A model generated the notes under the pieces. The model was given only the letters and a program-made list of their open reading frames with translations. It had not been told where the DNA came from and did no database searches. A DNA stretch of 64,000 bases from Archivesica marissinica (Eukaryota > Mollusca > Bivalvia > Venerida > Vesicomyidae). Where the stretch lies: contig JABXNX010000069.1 of assembly GCA_014843695.1 (NCBI GenBank), forward strand, positions 1 through 64,000. The letters are read 5' to 3'. Each line of letters starts with the position of its first letter. Positions within the stretch are counted from its first letter, which is position 1. This document shows positions 11,529-22,290 of this stretch, piece after piece. Both the position numbers and the translations under genes were made by a program.

Positions 11529-14047
11529 GAAGTCCCAGAATTACAACAGACTTGAAACAGAGATTGATAGGGGAAGCAAATGAACAGTCCATAATCATAG
11601 AAGGAGCGGAAGTTAAGGCACTTATTGACTCAGGCTCAATGGTCAGCACAATATCTGAAGAATATTACAACTCTATGGAGGATAAACCAGAACTGAAAGC
11701 AATAACTGATTTCAATCTAAATATACAGGGTGCAAATGGACAAGATATACCATATTTAGGATACATCGAAGCTGCAGTAAATATGCCATTCAATAACCTA
11801 GCTGAAATAGTTCTTCCTCTGCTCGTCGTGAAAACAACTAAATACAGTAGAAAAACTCCTGCAATTCTGAGGGAATATTCTTACAAGACCAGTGAACTGG
11901 GGGATATTCCAGTGGAATGGAAAATGGCTTTCGAAGTCATTGCGCAGTCATGCGTTGGAATTGTGAAAGCTACTAAGTCTATCACATTGCAACCCATGGA
12001 GGTTAGAACTGTTATTGGATTCGTCCGTAAACTCTACAACACAGAGTCTGCGGTGACTGAACCATTGGAAGATAGTGGTCCTGATAAAGCTACTGTATGT
12101 CCTCGCGTTGTTTCGTTGAGCAACCCAGGAAAAACAGCTAGAGTTCCAGTGCGAATTTGCAACATGTCAGCTAAGACAATCATGATATCTGCAAAATCCA
12201 AAATATGTGAGTTAAATGAAGTGAACGTTATCCGCCATGTACCGATCATTGAAGATTCACCTGTTCACTCACAGTCAGCACCTGGAAATGAAAACATAGA
12301 TGCCAATATACATGAAATCATTCACAAAGAACAAACAAATGAAAATTTCAAGGATACATATGGAGTTGATCTCAAGTTTTCAGATATGTCCTCAGAACAG
12401 AAGAGCCGCATCATACAAGTATTCAAGAAGTGGCATTCGATATTTCCGAAAACACCAATGGATTTGGGGCATACATCTACCGTCAAGCATAAGATAGAAC
12501 TGACTGATGAGTCTCCTTTCAAAGACACTTGTCGCAGAATACCACCTGCTATCTTTAATGAAGTAAGACACCATCTTCAGGAAATGTTAGATATTGGGGC
12601 AATACGAGAGTCGAAAAGCCCGTGGTCTTCGAACGTGGTCATAGTACGAAAGAAAGACGGAACGATACGTTTTTGCATAGATTTCCGTAAACTAAATCTG
12701 CGGACAAAGAAAGATGCCTATGCTATACCACGGGTCGAGGATACACTCCACATGTTATCTGGAGCCAAGTACTTTACAAAAATAGATCTGAAATCTGGAT
12801 ATTGGCAGGTGGAGCTAGAAGAGAGTGACAAAGAGAAGACAGCCTTTCAGATCGGGGGCGTTGGATTCTTTGAGTGCAACCGTATGCCATTTGGCCTATG
12901 CAACGCACCGGCAACGTTTCAGCGTTTAATGGAGCGTTGCATGGGCGACCTCAATCTGAAAGACTGCCTGACATACTTGGATGATATCATTATCTTTAGT
13001 CAAGATATCGACAGTCATATCGAACGTCTAGACGCTGTTTTCGAACGACTCTCACAGTATAATTTGAAGATCAAGCCGAGTAAATGCGAGTTTTTCCAGA
13101 AGGAAGCTACATACTTGGGCCATGTCGTTTCTGCTGAGGGAATTAAGGCAGACCCAAAGAAAATTGAAGCAGTCAAGAACTGGCCCACACCAAAGACAGT
13201 GAAGGAAATCCGTCAGTTCTTGGGCTTTGCTGGGTATTATCGCCGCTTTATTAAGGGATTTGCCACGATAGCAAGACCTCTTAACGATCTTCTTATAGGC
13301 CACCCTACAAAGAAGAAACGAAAGGAACAAAACAAGAAGGTTAAGCGAACACCATTTACGTGGGAAGACATACAACAGAAGGCATTTGATGCAATCAAGA
13401 ATCAGCTCATTAACCCACCCGTTCTGGCATACGCGGATTACACGAAGCCTTTTAAGGTCCACACCGACGCGTCATGCACAGGACTTGGAGCTATTCTTTA
13501 TCAGAACCAAGACGGCAAGGACAGGGTGATTGCCTACGCGAGTCGCAGTTTGAAGCCAGCAGAGCGGAATTACCCGGCTCACAGACTCGAATTTCTAGCT
13601 CTCAAGTGGGCCGTGAGTGAAAAATTCCACGACTACTTGTACGGCGCGAAGTTCGAGGTTGTGACGGATAATAACCCACTCACATATGTGAACACCACTG
13701 CCAAGCTTGATGCCACTAGTCATCGATGGTTAGCAACTCTTGCCAACTACGACTATACGGCTATATACCGACCTGGATCGAGCAACGCGGATGCAGATGG
13801 ACTCAGTCGAATTATATCGAAAGATGTCATACAGGCTGTCATAATAGCAGCAACAACTGAAGGGATTCCACTAGTTGACACCATAAAAGACCCAGATACT
13901 CCTTCAACGGATATTGACATTACGGAGGACATTCCGAATGACCTATTGCTTGCCCAAAGTCTTTCATCGAAAGATTGGGTCAAGGCACAGCGTCAGGACA
14001 CAATTATTTCAAGGATTGTGGATTGCGTAAACCGGCTCAGCCGATAG
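11441..14047 (+). CDS. pol: pol, first part: aspartic protease, reverse transcriptase and RNase H
   Basis: The frame is open from 11441, and no ATG is suitably placed, so translation would enter from gag by frameshift. Residue numbers below count from the TTG at 11552. The protease motif LIDSGS has its catalytic Asp at 26. Reverse transcriptase starts near 314 (KIELTDESPF), has SPWSSNVVIVRKKDG and FCIDFRKLN, and carries the catalytic YLDD at 475-478. The FLGFAGYYRRFIKGF region is at 556. A lysine-rich insert separates RT from RNase H, whose acidic residues are all present: D639 (DAS), E680 (EFLALKW) and D706 (TDNNPL). In the family, these domains copy element RNA into DNA inside the particle. 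The frame ends at 14045-14047, before the integrase, which continues in another frame. No other defect is visible in the catalytic core. Confidence 0.95.
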   Translation, partial: QRCKGKRSNGGFKPGAASTTGPDGSRKTVRSPRITTDLKQRLIGEANEQSIIIEGAEVKALIDSGSMVSTISEEYYNSMEDKPELKAITDFNLNIQGANGQDIPYLGYIEAAVNMPFNNLAEIVLPLLVVKTTKYSRKTPAILREYSYKTSELGDIPVEWKMAFEVIAQSCVGIVKATKSITLQPMEVRTVIGFVRKLYNTESAVTEPLEDSGPDKATVCPRVVSLSNPGKTARVPVRICNMSAKTIMISAKSKICELNEVNVIRHVPIIEDSPVHSQSAPGNENIDANIHEIIHKEQTNENFKDTYGVDLKFSDMSSEQKSRIIQVFKKWHSIFPKTPMDLGHTSTVKHKIELTDESPFKDTCRRIPPAIFNEVRHHLQEMLDIGAIRESKSPWSSNVVIVRKKDGTIRFCIDFRKLNLRTKKDAYAIPRVEDTLHMLSGAKYFTKIDLKSGYWQVELEESDKEKTAFQIGGVGFFECNRMPFGLCNAPATFQRLMERCMGDLNLKDCLTYLDDIIIFSQDIDSHIERLDAVFERLSQYNLKIKPSKCEFFQKEATYLGHVVSAEGIKADPKKIEAVKNWPTPKTVKEIRQFLGFAGYYRRFIKGFATIARPLNDLLIGHPTKKKRKEQNKKVKRTPFTWEDIQQKAFDAIKNQLINPPVLAYADYTKPFKVHTDASCTGLGAILYQNQDGKDRVIAYASRSLKPAERNYPAHRLEFLALKWAVSEKFHDYLYGAKFEVVTDNNPLTYVNTTAKLDATSHRWLATLANYDYTAIYRPGSSNADADGLSRIISKDVIQAVIIAATTEGIPLVDTIKDPDTPSTDIDITEDIPNDLLLAQSLSSKDWVKAQRQDTIISRIVDCVNRLSR
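11474..11518 (+). promoter_or_regulatory. Programmed -1 ribosomal frameshift signal between gag and pol
   Basis: TTTAAAC (11474-11480) is a classic slippery heptamer. It sits in the gag frame exactly as T TTA AAC, so a -1 slip enters the pol frame. After a 6-base spacer comes a stem: CCGCTTCC (11487-11494) pairs with GGAAGCCGG (11510-11518), six continuous pairs plus two more past a bulged C. The 15-base loop is GC-rich, with GGGCCC inside. Frame, heptamer, spacer and stem all fit the established -1 signal design of retroviruses and many gypsy elements. A pseudoknot between loop Gs and the CCC at 11534-11536 is possible but short. Confidence 0.8.
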
Positions 14048-15534
14048 AGCGTACTATGTCCACATATCTTCGAGAATGGTCCAATCTGGTAATCTTACAA
14101 GGCGTTTTGTATAGGAAGACTATGGTGTTAGGTGACGATCGACTTCAGATTGTGCTGCCGGATATGCTGAGACCAGACATATTCAAGGCTCTACATGACG
14201 ACCTTGGACATCAAGGACGTGACCGTACTACATCACTTTTCAAGGAACGTTTTTATTGGCCTGGTATGGATGGTTATGTTGCTGATAGTGTGCGAAAGTG
14301 TGGTCGTTGCATACGAAGGAAATCGAGAGCCACTATAGCCGAGCTGACACCGATAGAATCGACAGCACCGATGGAAACCATATGCGTGGATTTTCTGTCC
14401 CTTGAACGGTCGAAAGGCGGATGTGAGAATATCCTGGTGCTAACAGATCATTTTAGCAGGTATGCTCAAGCGTTCCCTACACGTAATCAGACCGCTAAGA
14501 CCACCGCTAGAATATTGTTTGACTACTTTGTTGTCCATTATGGCTTTCCTGCCAGAATCCATAGCGACCAAGGACGGAACTTTGAGTCCAACCTTATCAA
14601 GGAACTCTGTAGCATATCTGGCACGGAGAAAACAAGAACGACACCCTACCATGCGATAGGAAATGGAATGGTTGAAAGGTTCAATCAAACCCTACTGAAA
14701 ATGTTAGGGACACTTGAAGATCACCAGAAGACTGATTGGAAAGCGCATGTTCCAAGTCTAGTGCATGCTTATAATGCCACACACCATGGCAGTACGGGAT
14801 TCTCTCCGTATTTTTTGATGTTTGGCAGACATCCTAGACTCGCTATTGATGCGTTCCTTGGCCTTCCCACAGACAGTTTATCCAGTAGTAAGCATACTGA
14901 ATATGTGGTTAGGTTGAGAGCTCGTCTTCATTCTGCTTACACTAAAGCTAGACAATTTGCCGAAAGGACGTCTGCAGCCAACAAAACGAAATACGACGAG
15001 AAGGCAAGGAGTTCCGTACTTCGTGCAGGTGATCGGGTACTGGTCCGCAATATAAGCATCAGAGGTAAACAAAAGTTAGCCGACAAATGGGAACATCATC
15101 CCTACGTAGTCATACGTCAGCCCATTGAAGACATTCCCGTCTATGAAGTCAAGCGAGAGGGGTCACGGTATAAGAAGTCAAGGACTCTACACCGAAATTT
15201 ACTTCTCCCATTCATGACAATCAGAGATGTGGATGACGGAGGAATAGTGCCATGTGGTAATGAAAGTGCCGATAATGATGACAACGATAGTGTTGGCATA
15301 GTAGATGATGAAGTCAATCGGTCTAACGATGAACACAGTGTCAATGGAGTCATCGGAAATGATAATGTGGACACCGATGAAGAAGACAATGATGACGATA
15401 CAGATGCGACCAATACCTACGTCATTCCAGCTAAGCGAAGTCCAGGAGCAGTTGGATTATTACCGCCTTCACAGAAACGTCCGGAACGACAGAAGAGACA
15501 GCCAAATTGGATGCTCACTGGAGATTATGTATGA
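13975..15534 (+). CDS. pol: pol, second part: integrase, displaced into another frame
   Basis: The frame overlaps the end of the RT frame. Its earliest possible start is a TTG, and the first ATG is at 14056, so this is the continuation of pol after an indel around 14030-14047, not a separate gene. Numbering from 13975: the zinc-binding HHCC has H74, H79, C109 and C112; the catalytic core has D139, D198 and E234, spaced D-58-D-35-E; and a GPY/F-type module is seen as WEHHPYVV. The tail is long and acidic, with many Asp and Asn residues, and ends in a basic RPERQKRQ segment before GDYV. No chromodomain is recognisable. In the family, integrase inserts the cDNA and makes the short target duplication. 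As it stands this part would not be fused to RT. Confidence 0.93.
   Translation: MGQGTASGHNYFKDCGLRKPAQPIERTMSTYLREWSNLVILQGVLYRKTMVLGDDRLQIVLPDMLRPDIFKALHDDLGHQGRDRTTSLFKERFYWPGMDGYVADSVRKCGRCIRRKSRATIAELTPIESTAPMETICVDFLSLERSKGGCENILVLTDHFSRYAQAFPTRNQTAKTTARILFDYFVVHYGFPARIHSDQGRNFESNLIKELCSISGTEKTRTTPYHAIGNGMVERFNQTLLKMLGTLEDHQKTDWKAHVPSLVHAYNATHHGSTGFSPYFLMFGRHPRLAIDAFLGLPTDSLSSSKHTEYVVRLRARLHSAYTKARQFAERTSAANKTKYDEKARSSVLRAGDRVLVRNISIRGKQKLADKWEHHPYVVIRQPIEDIPVYEVKREGSRYKKSRTLHRNLLLPFMTIRDVDDGGIVPCGNESADNDDNDSVGIVDDEVNRSNDEHSVNGVIGNDNVDTDEEDNDDDTDATNTYVIPAKRSPGAVGLLPPSQKRPERQKRQPNWMLTGDYV
14030..14047 (+). other. Frame break inside pol
   Basis: Upstream similarity to gypsy Pol runs in one frame up to about 14035 and resumes one frame over just before 14056. 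The frames overlap, so a single-base indel explains it. It lies between RNase H and integrase. It could be a real mutation or a read-consensus error. The local sequence is not a slippery heptamer followed by a stem, so programmed frameshifting is unlikely. Confidence 0.7.
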
Positions 15535-16218
15535 ACTGGAGAATAGCGATAGTTGGAAATTGAATGGAGTAACGTGTCTTAGTTGAGATGACCAAGAGCA
15601 AGCATTAAAGCCGAATAGTGGATGCCATTTTAATGCTTATTGCTATATGAACGAGTGTGTGCGTATGTTGATTTGTTTTGATAGGTAGGAACGTTGTATA
15701 TGTTTATGAAGTAATTGAACCTTTGGTTTATTTTGTTTGACAGCCACGTTCTTGCACAATTTCTTAGTATTAATTGTATGTTGCTTGTATTAATATACAA
15801 TGTTCTAGATTTTCTTGTGCCATTCAATATGTATATATTGTGTATAAGCCTTATTAGTAGTACATGGTGTACTTACATTGATGACTCATGTTATACTTAC
15901 CGTACATGTACCTGCTGTTAATATACTTACTTGTTGTTACACAGTAGTAATGGAAAAGCTTATATTATACACACCTAGTATACTTACCTGATTTGTTGAA
16001 TCAGTCATGAGAGTTTCGTGTTTCCTTGTTGATACTTAATTGTATTGGCGAGACACAACTGAAGAGACTTACCGTAGTAACACATACCTCAGGTACTGCA
16101 CACATTTAAATCAGTAGCCAATATTGTGCGCAGGTCTGTTGAATTTATTTCAATTATATTCCATATTTTTGGTTAAATTTATATTATTGCTTTAATCTAT
16201 ATTTCAGGCTGGTGTACA
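15535..16218 (+). other. Untranslated 3' stretch of the element, no gene seen
   Basis: About 680 bases separate the integrase stop from the polypurine region. No frame longer than about 70 codons is present and none looks like an envelope gene. The DNA is AT-rich and has several scattered copies of ATACTTAC (for example near 15894, 15924 and 15979). It may contain RNA packaging or export signals, but nothing specific can be shown. Confidence 0.6.
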
Positions 16219-16238
16219 GAAAAGTCAGGAGACTTTTC
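16219..16238 (+). other. Perfect hairpin just before the polypurine tract
   Basis: GAAAAGTC (16219-16226) and GACTTTTC (16231-16238) are perfect inverted repeats around AGGA. The hairpin ends a few bases before the purine run that primes plus-strand synthesis. The symmetry is certain; a role in RNase H positioning or RNA end formation is a guess. Confidence 0.75.
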
Positions 16239-16241
16239 CCC

Positions 16242-16255
16242 GAGCAGGGGGAGTG
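16242..16255 (+). promoter_or_regulatory. Polypurine tract, plus-strand primer site
   Basis: GAGCAGGGGGAGTG lies directly against the first base of the LTR (TGTCG at 16256). A G-rich purine run in this place is the RNase H-resistant primer for plus-strand DNA in LTR elements. The C at 16245 and the T at 16254 are small departures from pure purine. Confidence 0.85.
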
Positions 16256-16552
16256 TGTCGTAGGACAGAACTTAATGCCGTTTGAATTTATTGAAATAAT
16301 TATATCAGAAAACATGGTGGTATTAAATTGCAGTGAATTGACTTGACTTTATTTTACCTGACATCCTATTGTCGTGACCAAATAATCCCGTTATATACCT
16401 ACCCTATTATATTCCTCCAACGCTAATCTATACTAACTGAATACTAACCTGTCACCCGTAGCTAAACCTATGATGCTCGTGTATCTTGTGCAATGCCTCG
16501 TTGCACTCGATATCTGGACATTGTAACGTCTAGTTACGTTATTTATTGGTAT

Positions 16553-16559
16553 TATAAAT
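16553..16559 (+). promoter_or_regulatory. TATA-box-like site in the LTR
   Basis: TATAAAT lies in the 3' half of the LTR, about 90 bases before AATAAA, so transcription could begin around 16580-16600. The region is AT-rich, so other TATA-like strings exist nearby. Confidence 0.4.
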
Positions 16560-16563
16560 TATA

Positions 16564-16584
16564 ATAAATATCTAGGATATTTAT
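16564..16584. other. Inverted repeat within the LTR
   Basis: TAAATATC (16565-16572) and GATATTTA (16576-16583) flank TAG as perfect inverted arms, and the next outer pair also matches. It would form a hairpin in RNA or single-stranded DNA close to the presumed transcription start. Confidence 0.7.
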
Positions 16585-16641
16585 ACCACTTTCAGGAGTT
16601 GTTGTATATTGATCCCTTGGTAACACCACAGAGAACTCCTC

Positions 16642-16647
16642 AATAAA
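16642..16647 (+). terminator. Polyadenylation signal AATAAA in the LTR
   Basis: AATAAA is 26 bases before the LTR end, a suitable distance for cleavage at the R/U5 border of a short-U5 LTR. The motif is canonical. Confidence 0.6.
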
Positions 16648-16673
16648 TGTATGCCGGCTGGGCTACGTCGACA

Positions 16674-16678
16674 CTACC
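16674..16678. repeat. Right target-site duplication CTACC
   Basis: CTACC directly follows the LTR terminus and matches 8700-8704. The next 36 bases also match the monomer that ends the left block: 41 identical bases, 8666-8706 against 16674-16714. Adjacent like monomers explain that longer match. Confidence 0.65.
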
Positions 16679-18844
16679 TATAACTTCTAGTATAACATAG
16701 TCCATACCTACCTATAACTGCTAGTATAACATAGTCTATACCTACCTATAACCGCTATTATAACATAGTCTATACCTACCTATAACTGCTAGTATAACAG
16801 AGTATACACCTACCTATAACTGCTAATATAACAGAGTATATACCTACCTATAACCGCTAGTATAACATAGTCCATACTTACCTATATCTGCTAGTATAAC
16901 ATAGAATATACCTACCTATATCCGATAATATAACCTAGTCTATACTTACCTATAACTGCTAGATTAACATAGTTTATACCTACCTATAACTGCTAGTATA
17001 ACATAGTCTATACCTACCTATAACTGCTAGTAAAACAGAGTATAAACCTACCTATAACTGCTAGTATAACATAGTATATACATATCTATAAATGCTAGAA
17101 TAACAGAGTATATAACTACCTATAACTGCTAGTATAACACAGTCTATACCTACCTATAACTGCTAGTATAACATAGTCTATACCTACCTATAACTGCTAG
17201 TAAAACAGAGTATATACCTACCTATAACTGCTAGTATAACATAGTATATACATATCTATAACTGCTAGAATAACAGAGTATATAACTACCTATAACTGCT
17301 AGTATAACATAGACTATACCTACCTATAACCTCTATTAAAACATAGTATATACCTACCTATAACTGCTAGCATAACATAGTCTATACCTACCTATAACTG
17401 CTAGTAAAACAGAGTATATACATACCTATAACTGCTAGCATAGCAGAGTATATACCTACCCATAACTGCTAGTAAAACATAGTATATACCTACCTATAAC
17501 TGCTAGGATAACAAAGTATATACCTACCTATAACCGCTATTATAACATAGTATATACCTACCTATAACTGCTAGTATAACATAGTCTATACCTACCTATA
17601 ACTGCTAGTAAAACAGAGTATATACCTACCTATAACTGCTAGCACAATAGAGTATATACCTACCCATAACTGCTAGTAAAACATGGTATATACCTACCTA
17701 TAACTGCTAGTATAACAAATTATACACCTACCTATAACTGCTAGTATAACATAGTCTATACCTACCTATAACTGCTAGTATAACATATTTCAATACCTGT
17801 ATATACCTACTTATTACTGCTAGTATAACAGAATATATACCTACCTATAACTGCTAGTATAACAGAGTATATACCTACCTATAACTGCTAGCATAGCAGA
17901 GTATATACCTACCTATAACCGCTAGTATAACATAGTCTATACCTACCCATAACTGCTAGTATGACATAGTATATAGTTACCTTAAACCTCTATTATAACA
18001 TAGTCTATACCTACCTATAACTGCTAGTATAACATAGTATATACCTACCTATAACTGCTAGTATAACAGAATATATACCTACCTATAACTGCTAGTATAA
18101 CATAGTCTATACCTACCTATAACTGCTAGTAAAACAGAGTATATACGTACCTATAACTGCTAGTATAACATAGTATATACCTACCTATAACCGATATTAT
18201 AACCTAGTCTATACCTACATATAACTGCTAGTATAACATAATCTATACCTACCTATAACTGCTAGTAAAACAGAGTATATACGTACCTATAACTGCTAGT
18301 ATAACATAGTATATACCTACCTATAACCGCTAGTATAACATAGTCCATACCTACCTATAACTGCTAGTATAACATAGACTATACCTACCTATAACCGCTA
18401 GTATAACAGAGTATATACCTACCTATAACTGCTAGTATAACAGAGTATATACCTACCTATAACTGCTAGTATAACATAGTCTATACCTACCTATAACTGC
18501 TAGTATAACATAGTCTATACCTACCTATAACTGCTAGTATAACATAGTATATACCTACCTATAACTGCTAGTATAACAGAGTATATACCTACCTATAACT
18601 GCTAGTATAACAGAGTCTATACCTACCTATAACTGCTAGTATAACATACTCTATACCTACCTATAACTGCTAGTATAACAGAGTATATACATATCTATAA
18701 CTGCTAGTATAACAGAGTATATAACTACCTATATCTGCTAGTATAACGGAGTCAATACCTACCTATAACCGCTAGTATAACAGAGTCTATAACTTCCTAT
18801 TACTGCTAGTATAACATATTCTATACCTACCTATAGCTGCTAGT

Positions 18845-21800
18845 ATAACAGAGTATATACCTACCTATAACTGCTAGTATAACATAATATATACCTACCT
18901 ATAACTACTAGTATATCAGAGTATATACCTACCTATAACAGCTAGTATAACAGTGTCTATAACTACCTATTACTGCCAGTATAGCATACTCTATACCTAC
19001 TTATAACTGCTAGCATAACGTACTCTATACCTACCTATAACTGCTAGCATAACAGATACCTACCTATAACTGCTAGTATAGCAGAGTATATACCTACCTA
19101 TAACTGCTATTATAACATAGTTTATACCTACCTATAACTTCTATTATAACATAAGTCTATACTTACCTATAACTGCTAGCATAACAGATACCTATCTATA
19201 ACTGCTAGTATAGCAGAGTATATACCTACCTATAACTGCTAGTATAACATAGTATATACCTACCAATTACTGCTAGTATAGCAGAGTATATAACTACCTA
19301 TAACTGCTAGTACAACAGAGTATATACATACATCTAACCGCTGGTATAACATTGTCTATACCTACCTATAACTGTTAGTGTAACAGAGTATATAGCTACC
19401 TATATCTGCTAGTATAACAGAGTCTATACCTACCTATAACAGCTAGTATAACATTGACTATACCTACCTATAACCGATATTATAACCTAGTCTATACCTA
19501 CCTATAACTGCTAGTATAACATAGTCTATACCTACCTATAACTGCTAGTATAACATAGTCTATACCTACCTATAACTGCTAGTAAAACAGAGTATATACC
19601 TACCTATAACTGCTAGTATAACATAGTATATACATATCTATAACTGCTAGTATAACAGAGTATATAACTACCTATAACTGCTAGTAAAACAGAGTCTAGA
19701 CCTACCTATTACTGCTAGTATAACAGACTCTATACCTACCTATAACTTCTAGTATAACAGAGTATATACGTACCTATAACTGCTAGTATAACATAGTACA
19801 TACCTACCTATAACTGCTAGTATAACAGAGTATATACCTACCTATAACCGCTAGTATAACATAGTCCATACCTACCTATAACTGCTAGTACAACATAGAC
19901 TATACCTACCTATAACCGCTATTATAACATAGTATATACCTACCTATAACTGCTAGTATAACATAGTCTATACCTACCTATAACTGCTAGTAAAACAGAC
20001 TATATACCTACTTATAACTTCTAGTATAACAGAGTATATACCTATCTATAACACCTAGTATAACAGAGTATATACCTACCTATAACTGCTTTCATAGCAG
20101 AGTATATACCTACCAATAACCGCTAGTATAACACAGTCCATACCTACCTATAACTGCTAGTATAACATAGTCTATACCTACCTATAACCGTTATTATAAC
20201 ATAGTATATACCTACCTATAACTGCTAGCATAACATACTCTATACCTACCTATAACTTCTAGTGTAACAGAGTATATAGCTACCTATAACTGCTAGTATA
20301 ACATAGTCTATACCTACCTATAACTGCTAGTATAACAGAGTATATAACTACCTATAACTGCTAGTATAACAGAGTATATACCTACCTATAACTGCTAGTA
20401 TAACATTGTAACCTATAACTGCTAGTATAACAGAGTATATACCTGCCTATAACTGCTAGTATAACATAGTATATACCTACCTATAACTCCTAGTATAACA
20501 TAGTATATACCTACCTATTACTGTTAGTGTAACAGAGTATATAACTACCTATTACTGTTAGTGTAACAGAGTATATACCTACCTATAACTGCAGGTATAA
20601 CATAATCTATACCTACCTATAACTTCTAGTATAACATAGTATATACCTAGCTATAACTGCTAGTATAGCATAATCTGTACCTACATATAACTGCTAGTAT
20701 AACATAGTCTATACCTACCTACAACTGTTAGTATAACAGAGTATATACCTACCTATAATTGCTAGTATAACATAATATATACCTACCTATAACTACTAGT
20801 ATATCAGAGTATATACCTACCTATAACAGCTAGTATAACAGTGTCTATAACTACCTATTACTGCCAGTATAGCATACTCTATACCTACTTATAACTGCTA
20901 GCATAACGTACTCTATACCTACCTATAACTGCTAGCATAACAGATACCTACCTATAACTGCTAGTATAGCAGAGTATATACCTACCTATAACTGCTAGTA
21001 TAACATAGTTTATACCTACCTATAACTTCTATTATAACATAAGTCTATACTTACCTATAACTGCTAGCATAACAGATACCTATCTATAACTGCTAGTATA
21101 GCAGAGTATATACCTACCTATAACTGCTAGTATAACATAGTATATACCTACCAATTACTGCTAGTATAGCAGAGTATATAACTACCTATAACTGCTAGTA
21201 CAACAGAGTATATACATACATCTAACCGCTGGTATAACATAGTCTATACCTACCTATAACTGTTAGTGTAACAGAGTATATAGCTACCTATATCTGCTAG
21301 TATAACAGAGTCTATACCTACCTATAACAGCTAGTATAACATTGACTATACCTACCTATAACCGATATTATAACCTAGTCTATACCTACCTATAACTGCT
21401 AGTATAACATAGTCTATACCTACCTATAACTGCTAGTATAACATAGTCTATACCTACCTATAACTGCTAGTAAAACAGAGTATATACCTACCTATAACTG
21501 CTAGTATAACATAGTATATACATATCTATAACTGCTAGTATAACAGAGTATATAACTACCTATAACTGCTAGTATAACAGAGTCTAGACCTACCTATTAC
21601 TGCTAGTATAACAGACTCTATACCTACCTATAACTTCTAGTATAACAGAGTATATACGTACCTATAACTGCTAGTATAACATAGTACATACCTACCTATA
21701 ACTGCTAGTATAACAGAGTATATACCTACCTATAACCGCTAGTATAACATAGTCCATACCTACCTATAACTGCTAGTACAACATAGACTATACCTACCTA

Positions 21801-22290
21801 TAACCGCTATTATAACATAGTATATACCTACCTATAACTGCTAGTATAACATAGTCTATACCTACCTATAACTGCTAGTAAAACAGACTATATACCTACT
21901 TATAACTTCTAGTATAACAGAGTATATACCTATCTATAACACCTAGTATAACAGAGTATATACCTACCTATAACTGCTTCCATAGCAGAGTATATACCTA
22001 CCTATAACTGCTAGTATAACATAGTACATACCTACTTATAACTGCTAGTATAACAGAGTATATACCTACCAATAACCGCTAGTATAACACAGTCCATACC
22101 TACCTATAACTGCTAGTATAACATAGTCTATACCTACCTATAACCGTTATTATAACATAGTATATACCTACCTATAACTGCTAGCATAACATACTCTATA
22201 CCTACCTATAACTTCTAGTGTAACAGAGTATATAGCTACCTATATATGCTAGTAAAACAGAGTATATAACTACCTGTAACAGCTAGTATA
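18845..22290. repeat. Higher-order duplication, period about 1888 bp
   Basis: Markers repeat at a fixed offset: AACTACTAGTATATC at 18903 and 20791, TACTGCCAGT at 18971 and 20859, AGTACAACATAGAC at 19887 and 21775. The second copy then gains two monomers (68 bp) before TACCAATAACCGC, which sits at 20113-20118 in the first copy and near 22067 in the second. Because 1888 is not a multiple of 34, one copy junction is out of monomer register. Confidence 0.82.

Larger units (their letters stand above)
8705..16673 (+). mobile_element. Ty3/gypsy-type LTR retrotransposon inserted in the satellite, 5' LTR not found
   Basis: This 7969-bp block is the only substantial non-satellite DNA in the window. 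Its order is 5' non-coding region, gag, protease, reverse transcriptase, RNase H, integrase, polypurine tract and LTR. Integrase after RNase H is the Ty3/gypsy (Metaviridae) order. The right end is a clean LTR terminus, CGACA, followed by satellite. The left end begins TAGGATAGC rather than the expected TGTCG. CTACC flanks both ends, and the satellite phase continues as if the block had been dropped into one array with a 5-bp target duplication. The active-site residues of pol are present, but gag and pol carry frame breaks. The copy is therefore fairly young in sequence yet probably not able to move by itself. Confidence 0.93.
16256..16673 (+). repeat. 3' LTR, 418 bp, complete
   Basis: It starts TGTCGTAGG next to the polypurine tract and ends TACGTCGACA next to satellite. 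The ends TGTCG and CGACA are perfect 5-bp inverted repeats with the required TG...CA. Inside are a TATA-like TATAAAT at 16553, a 9-bp-arm inverted repeat at 16564-16584, and AATAAA at 16642, 26 bases before the end. An element LTR supplies promoter and polyadenylation signals. No second copy was found upstream of gag, so its age cannot be estimated from LTR divergence. Confidence 0.9.

Noticed and set aside
13052..13462. Minus-strand 136-codon frame
   Set aside because: Antisense of the RT-RNase H region, with no family features.
15141..15413. Minus-strand Ser-rich frame
   Set aside because: Antisense of the Asp-rich integrase tail; GAT/GAC-rich DNA reads as Ser and Val codons on the other strand.
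15535..16218. Envelope gene downstream of pol
   Set aside because: Only frames under about 70 codons are present, with no signal peptide, transmembrane or fusion features; stops are frequent in all frames.
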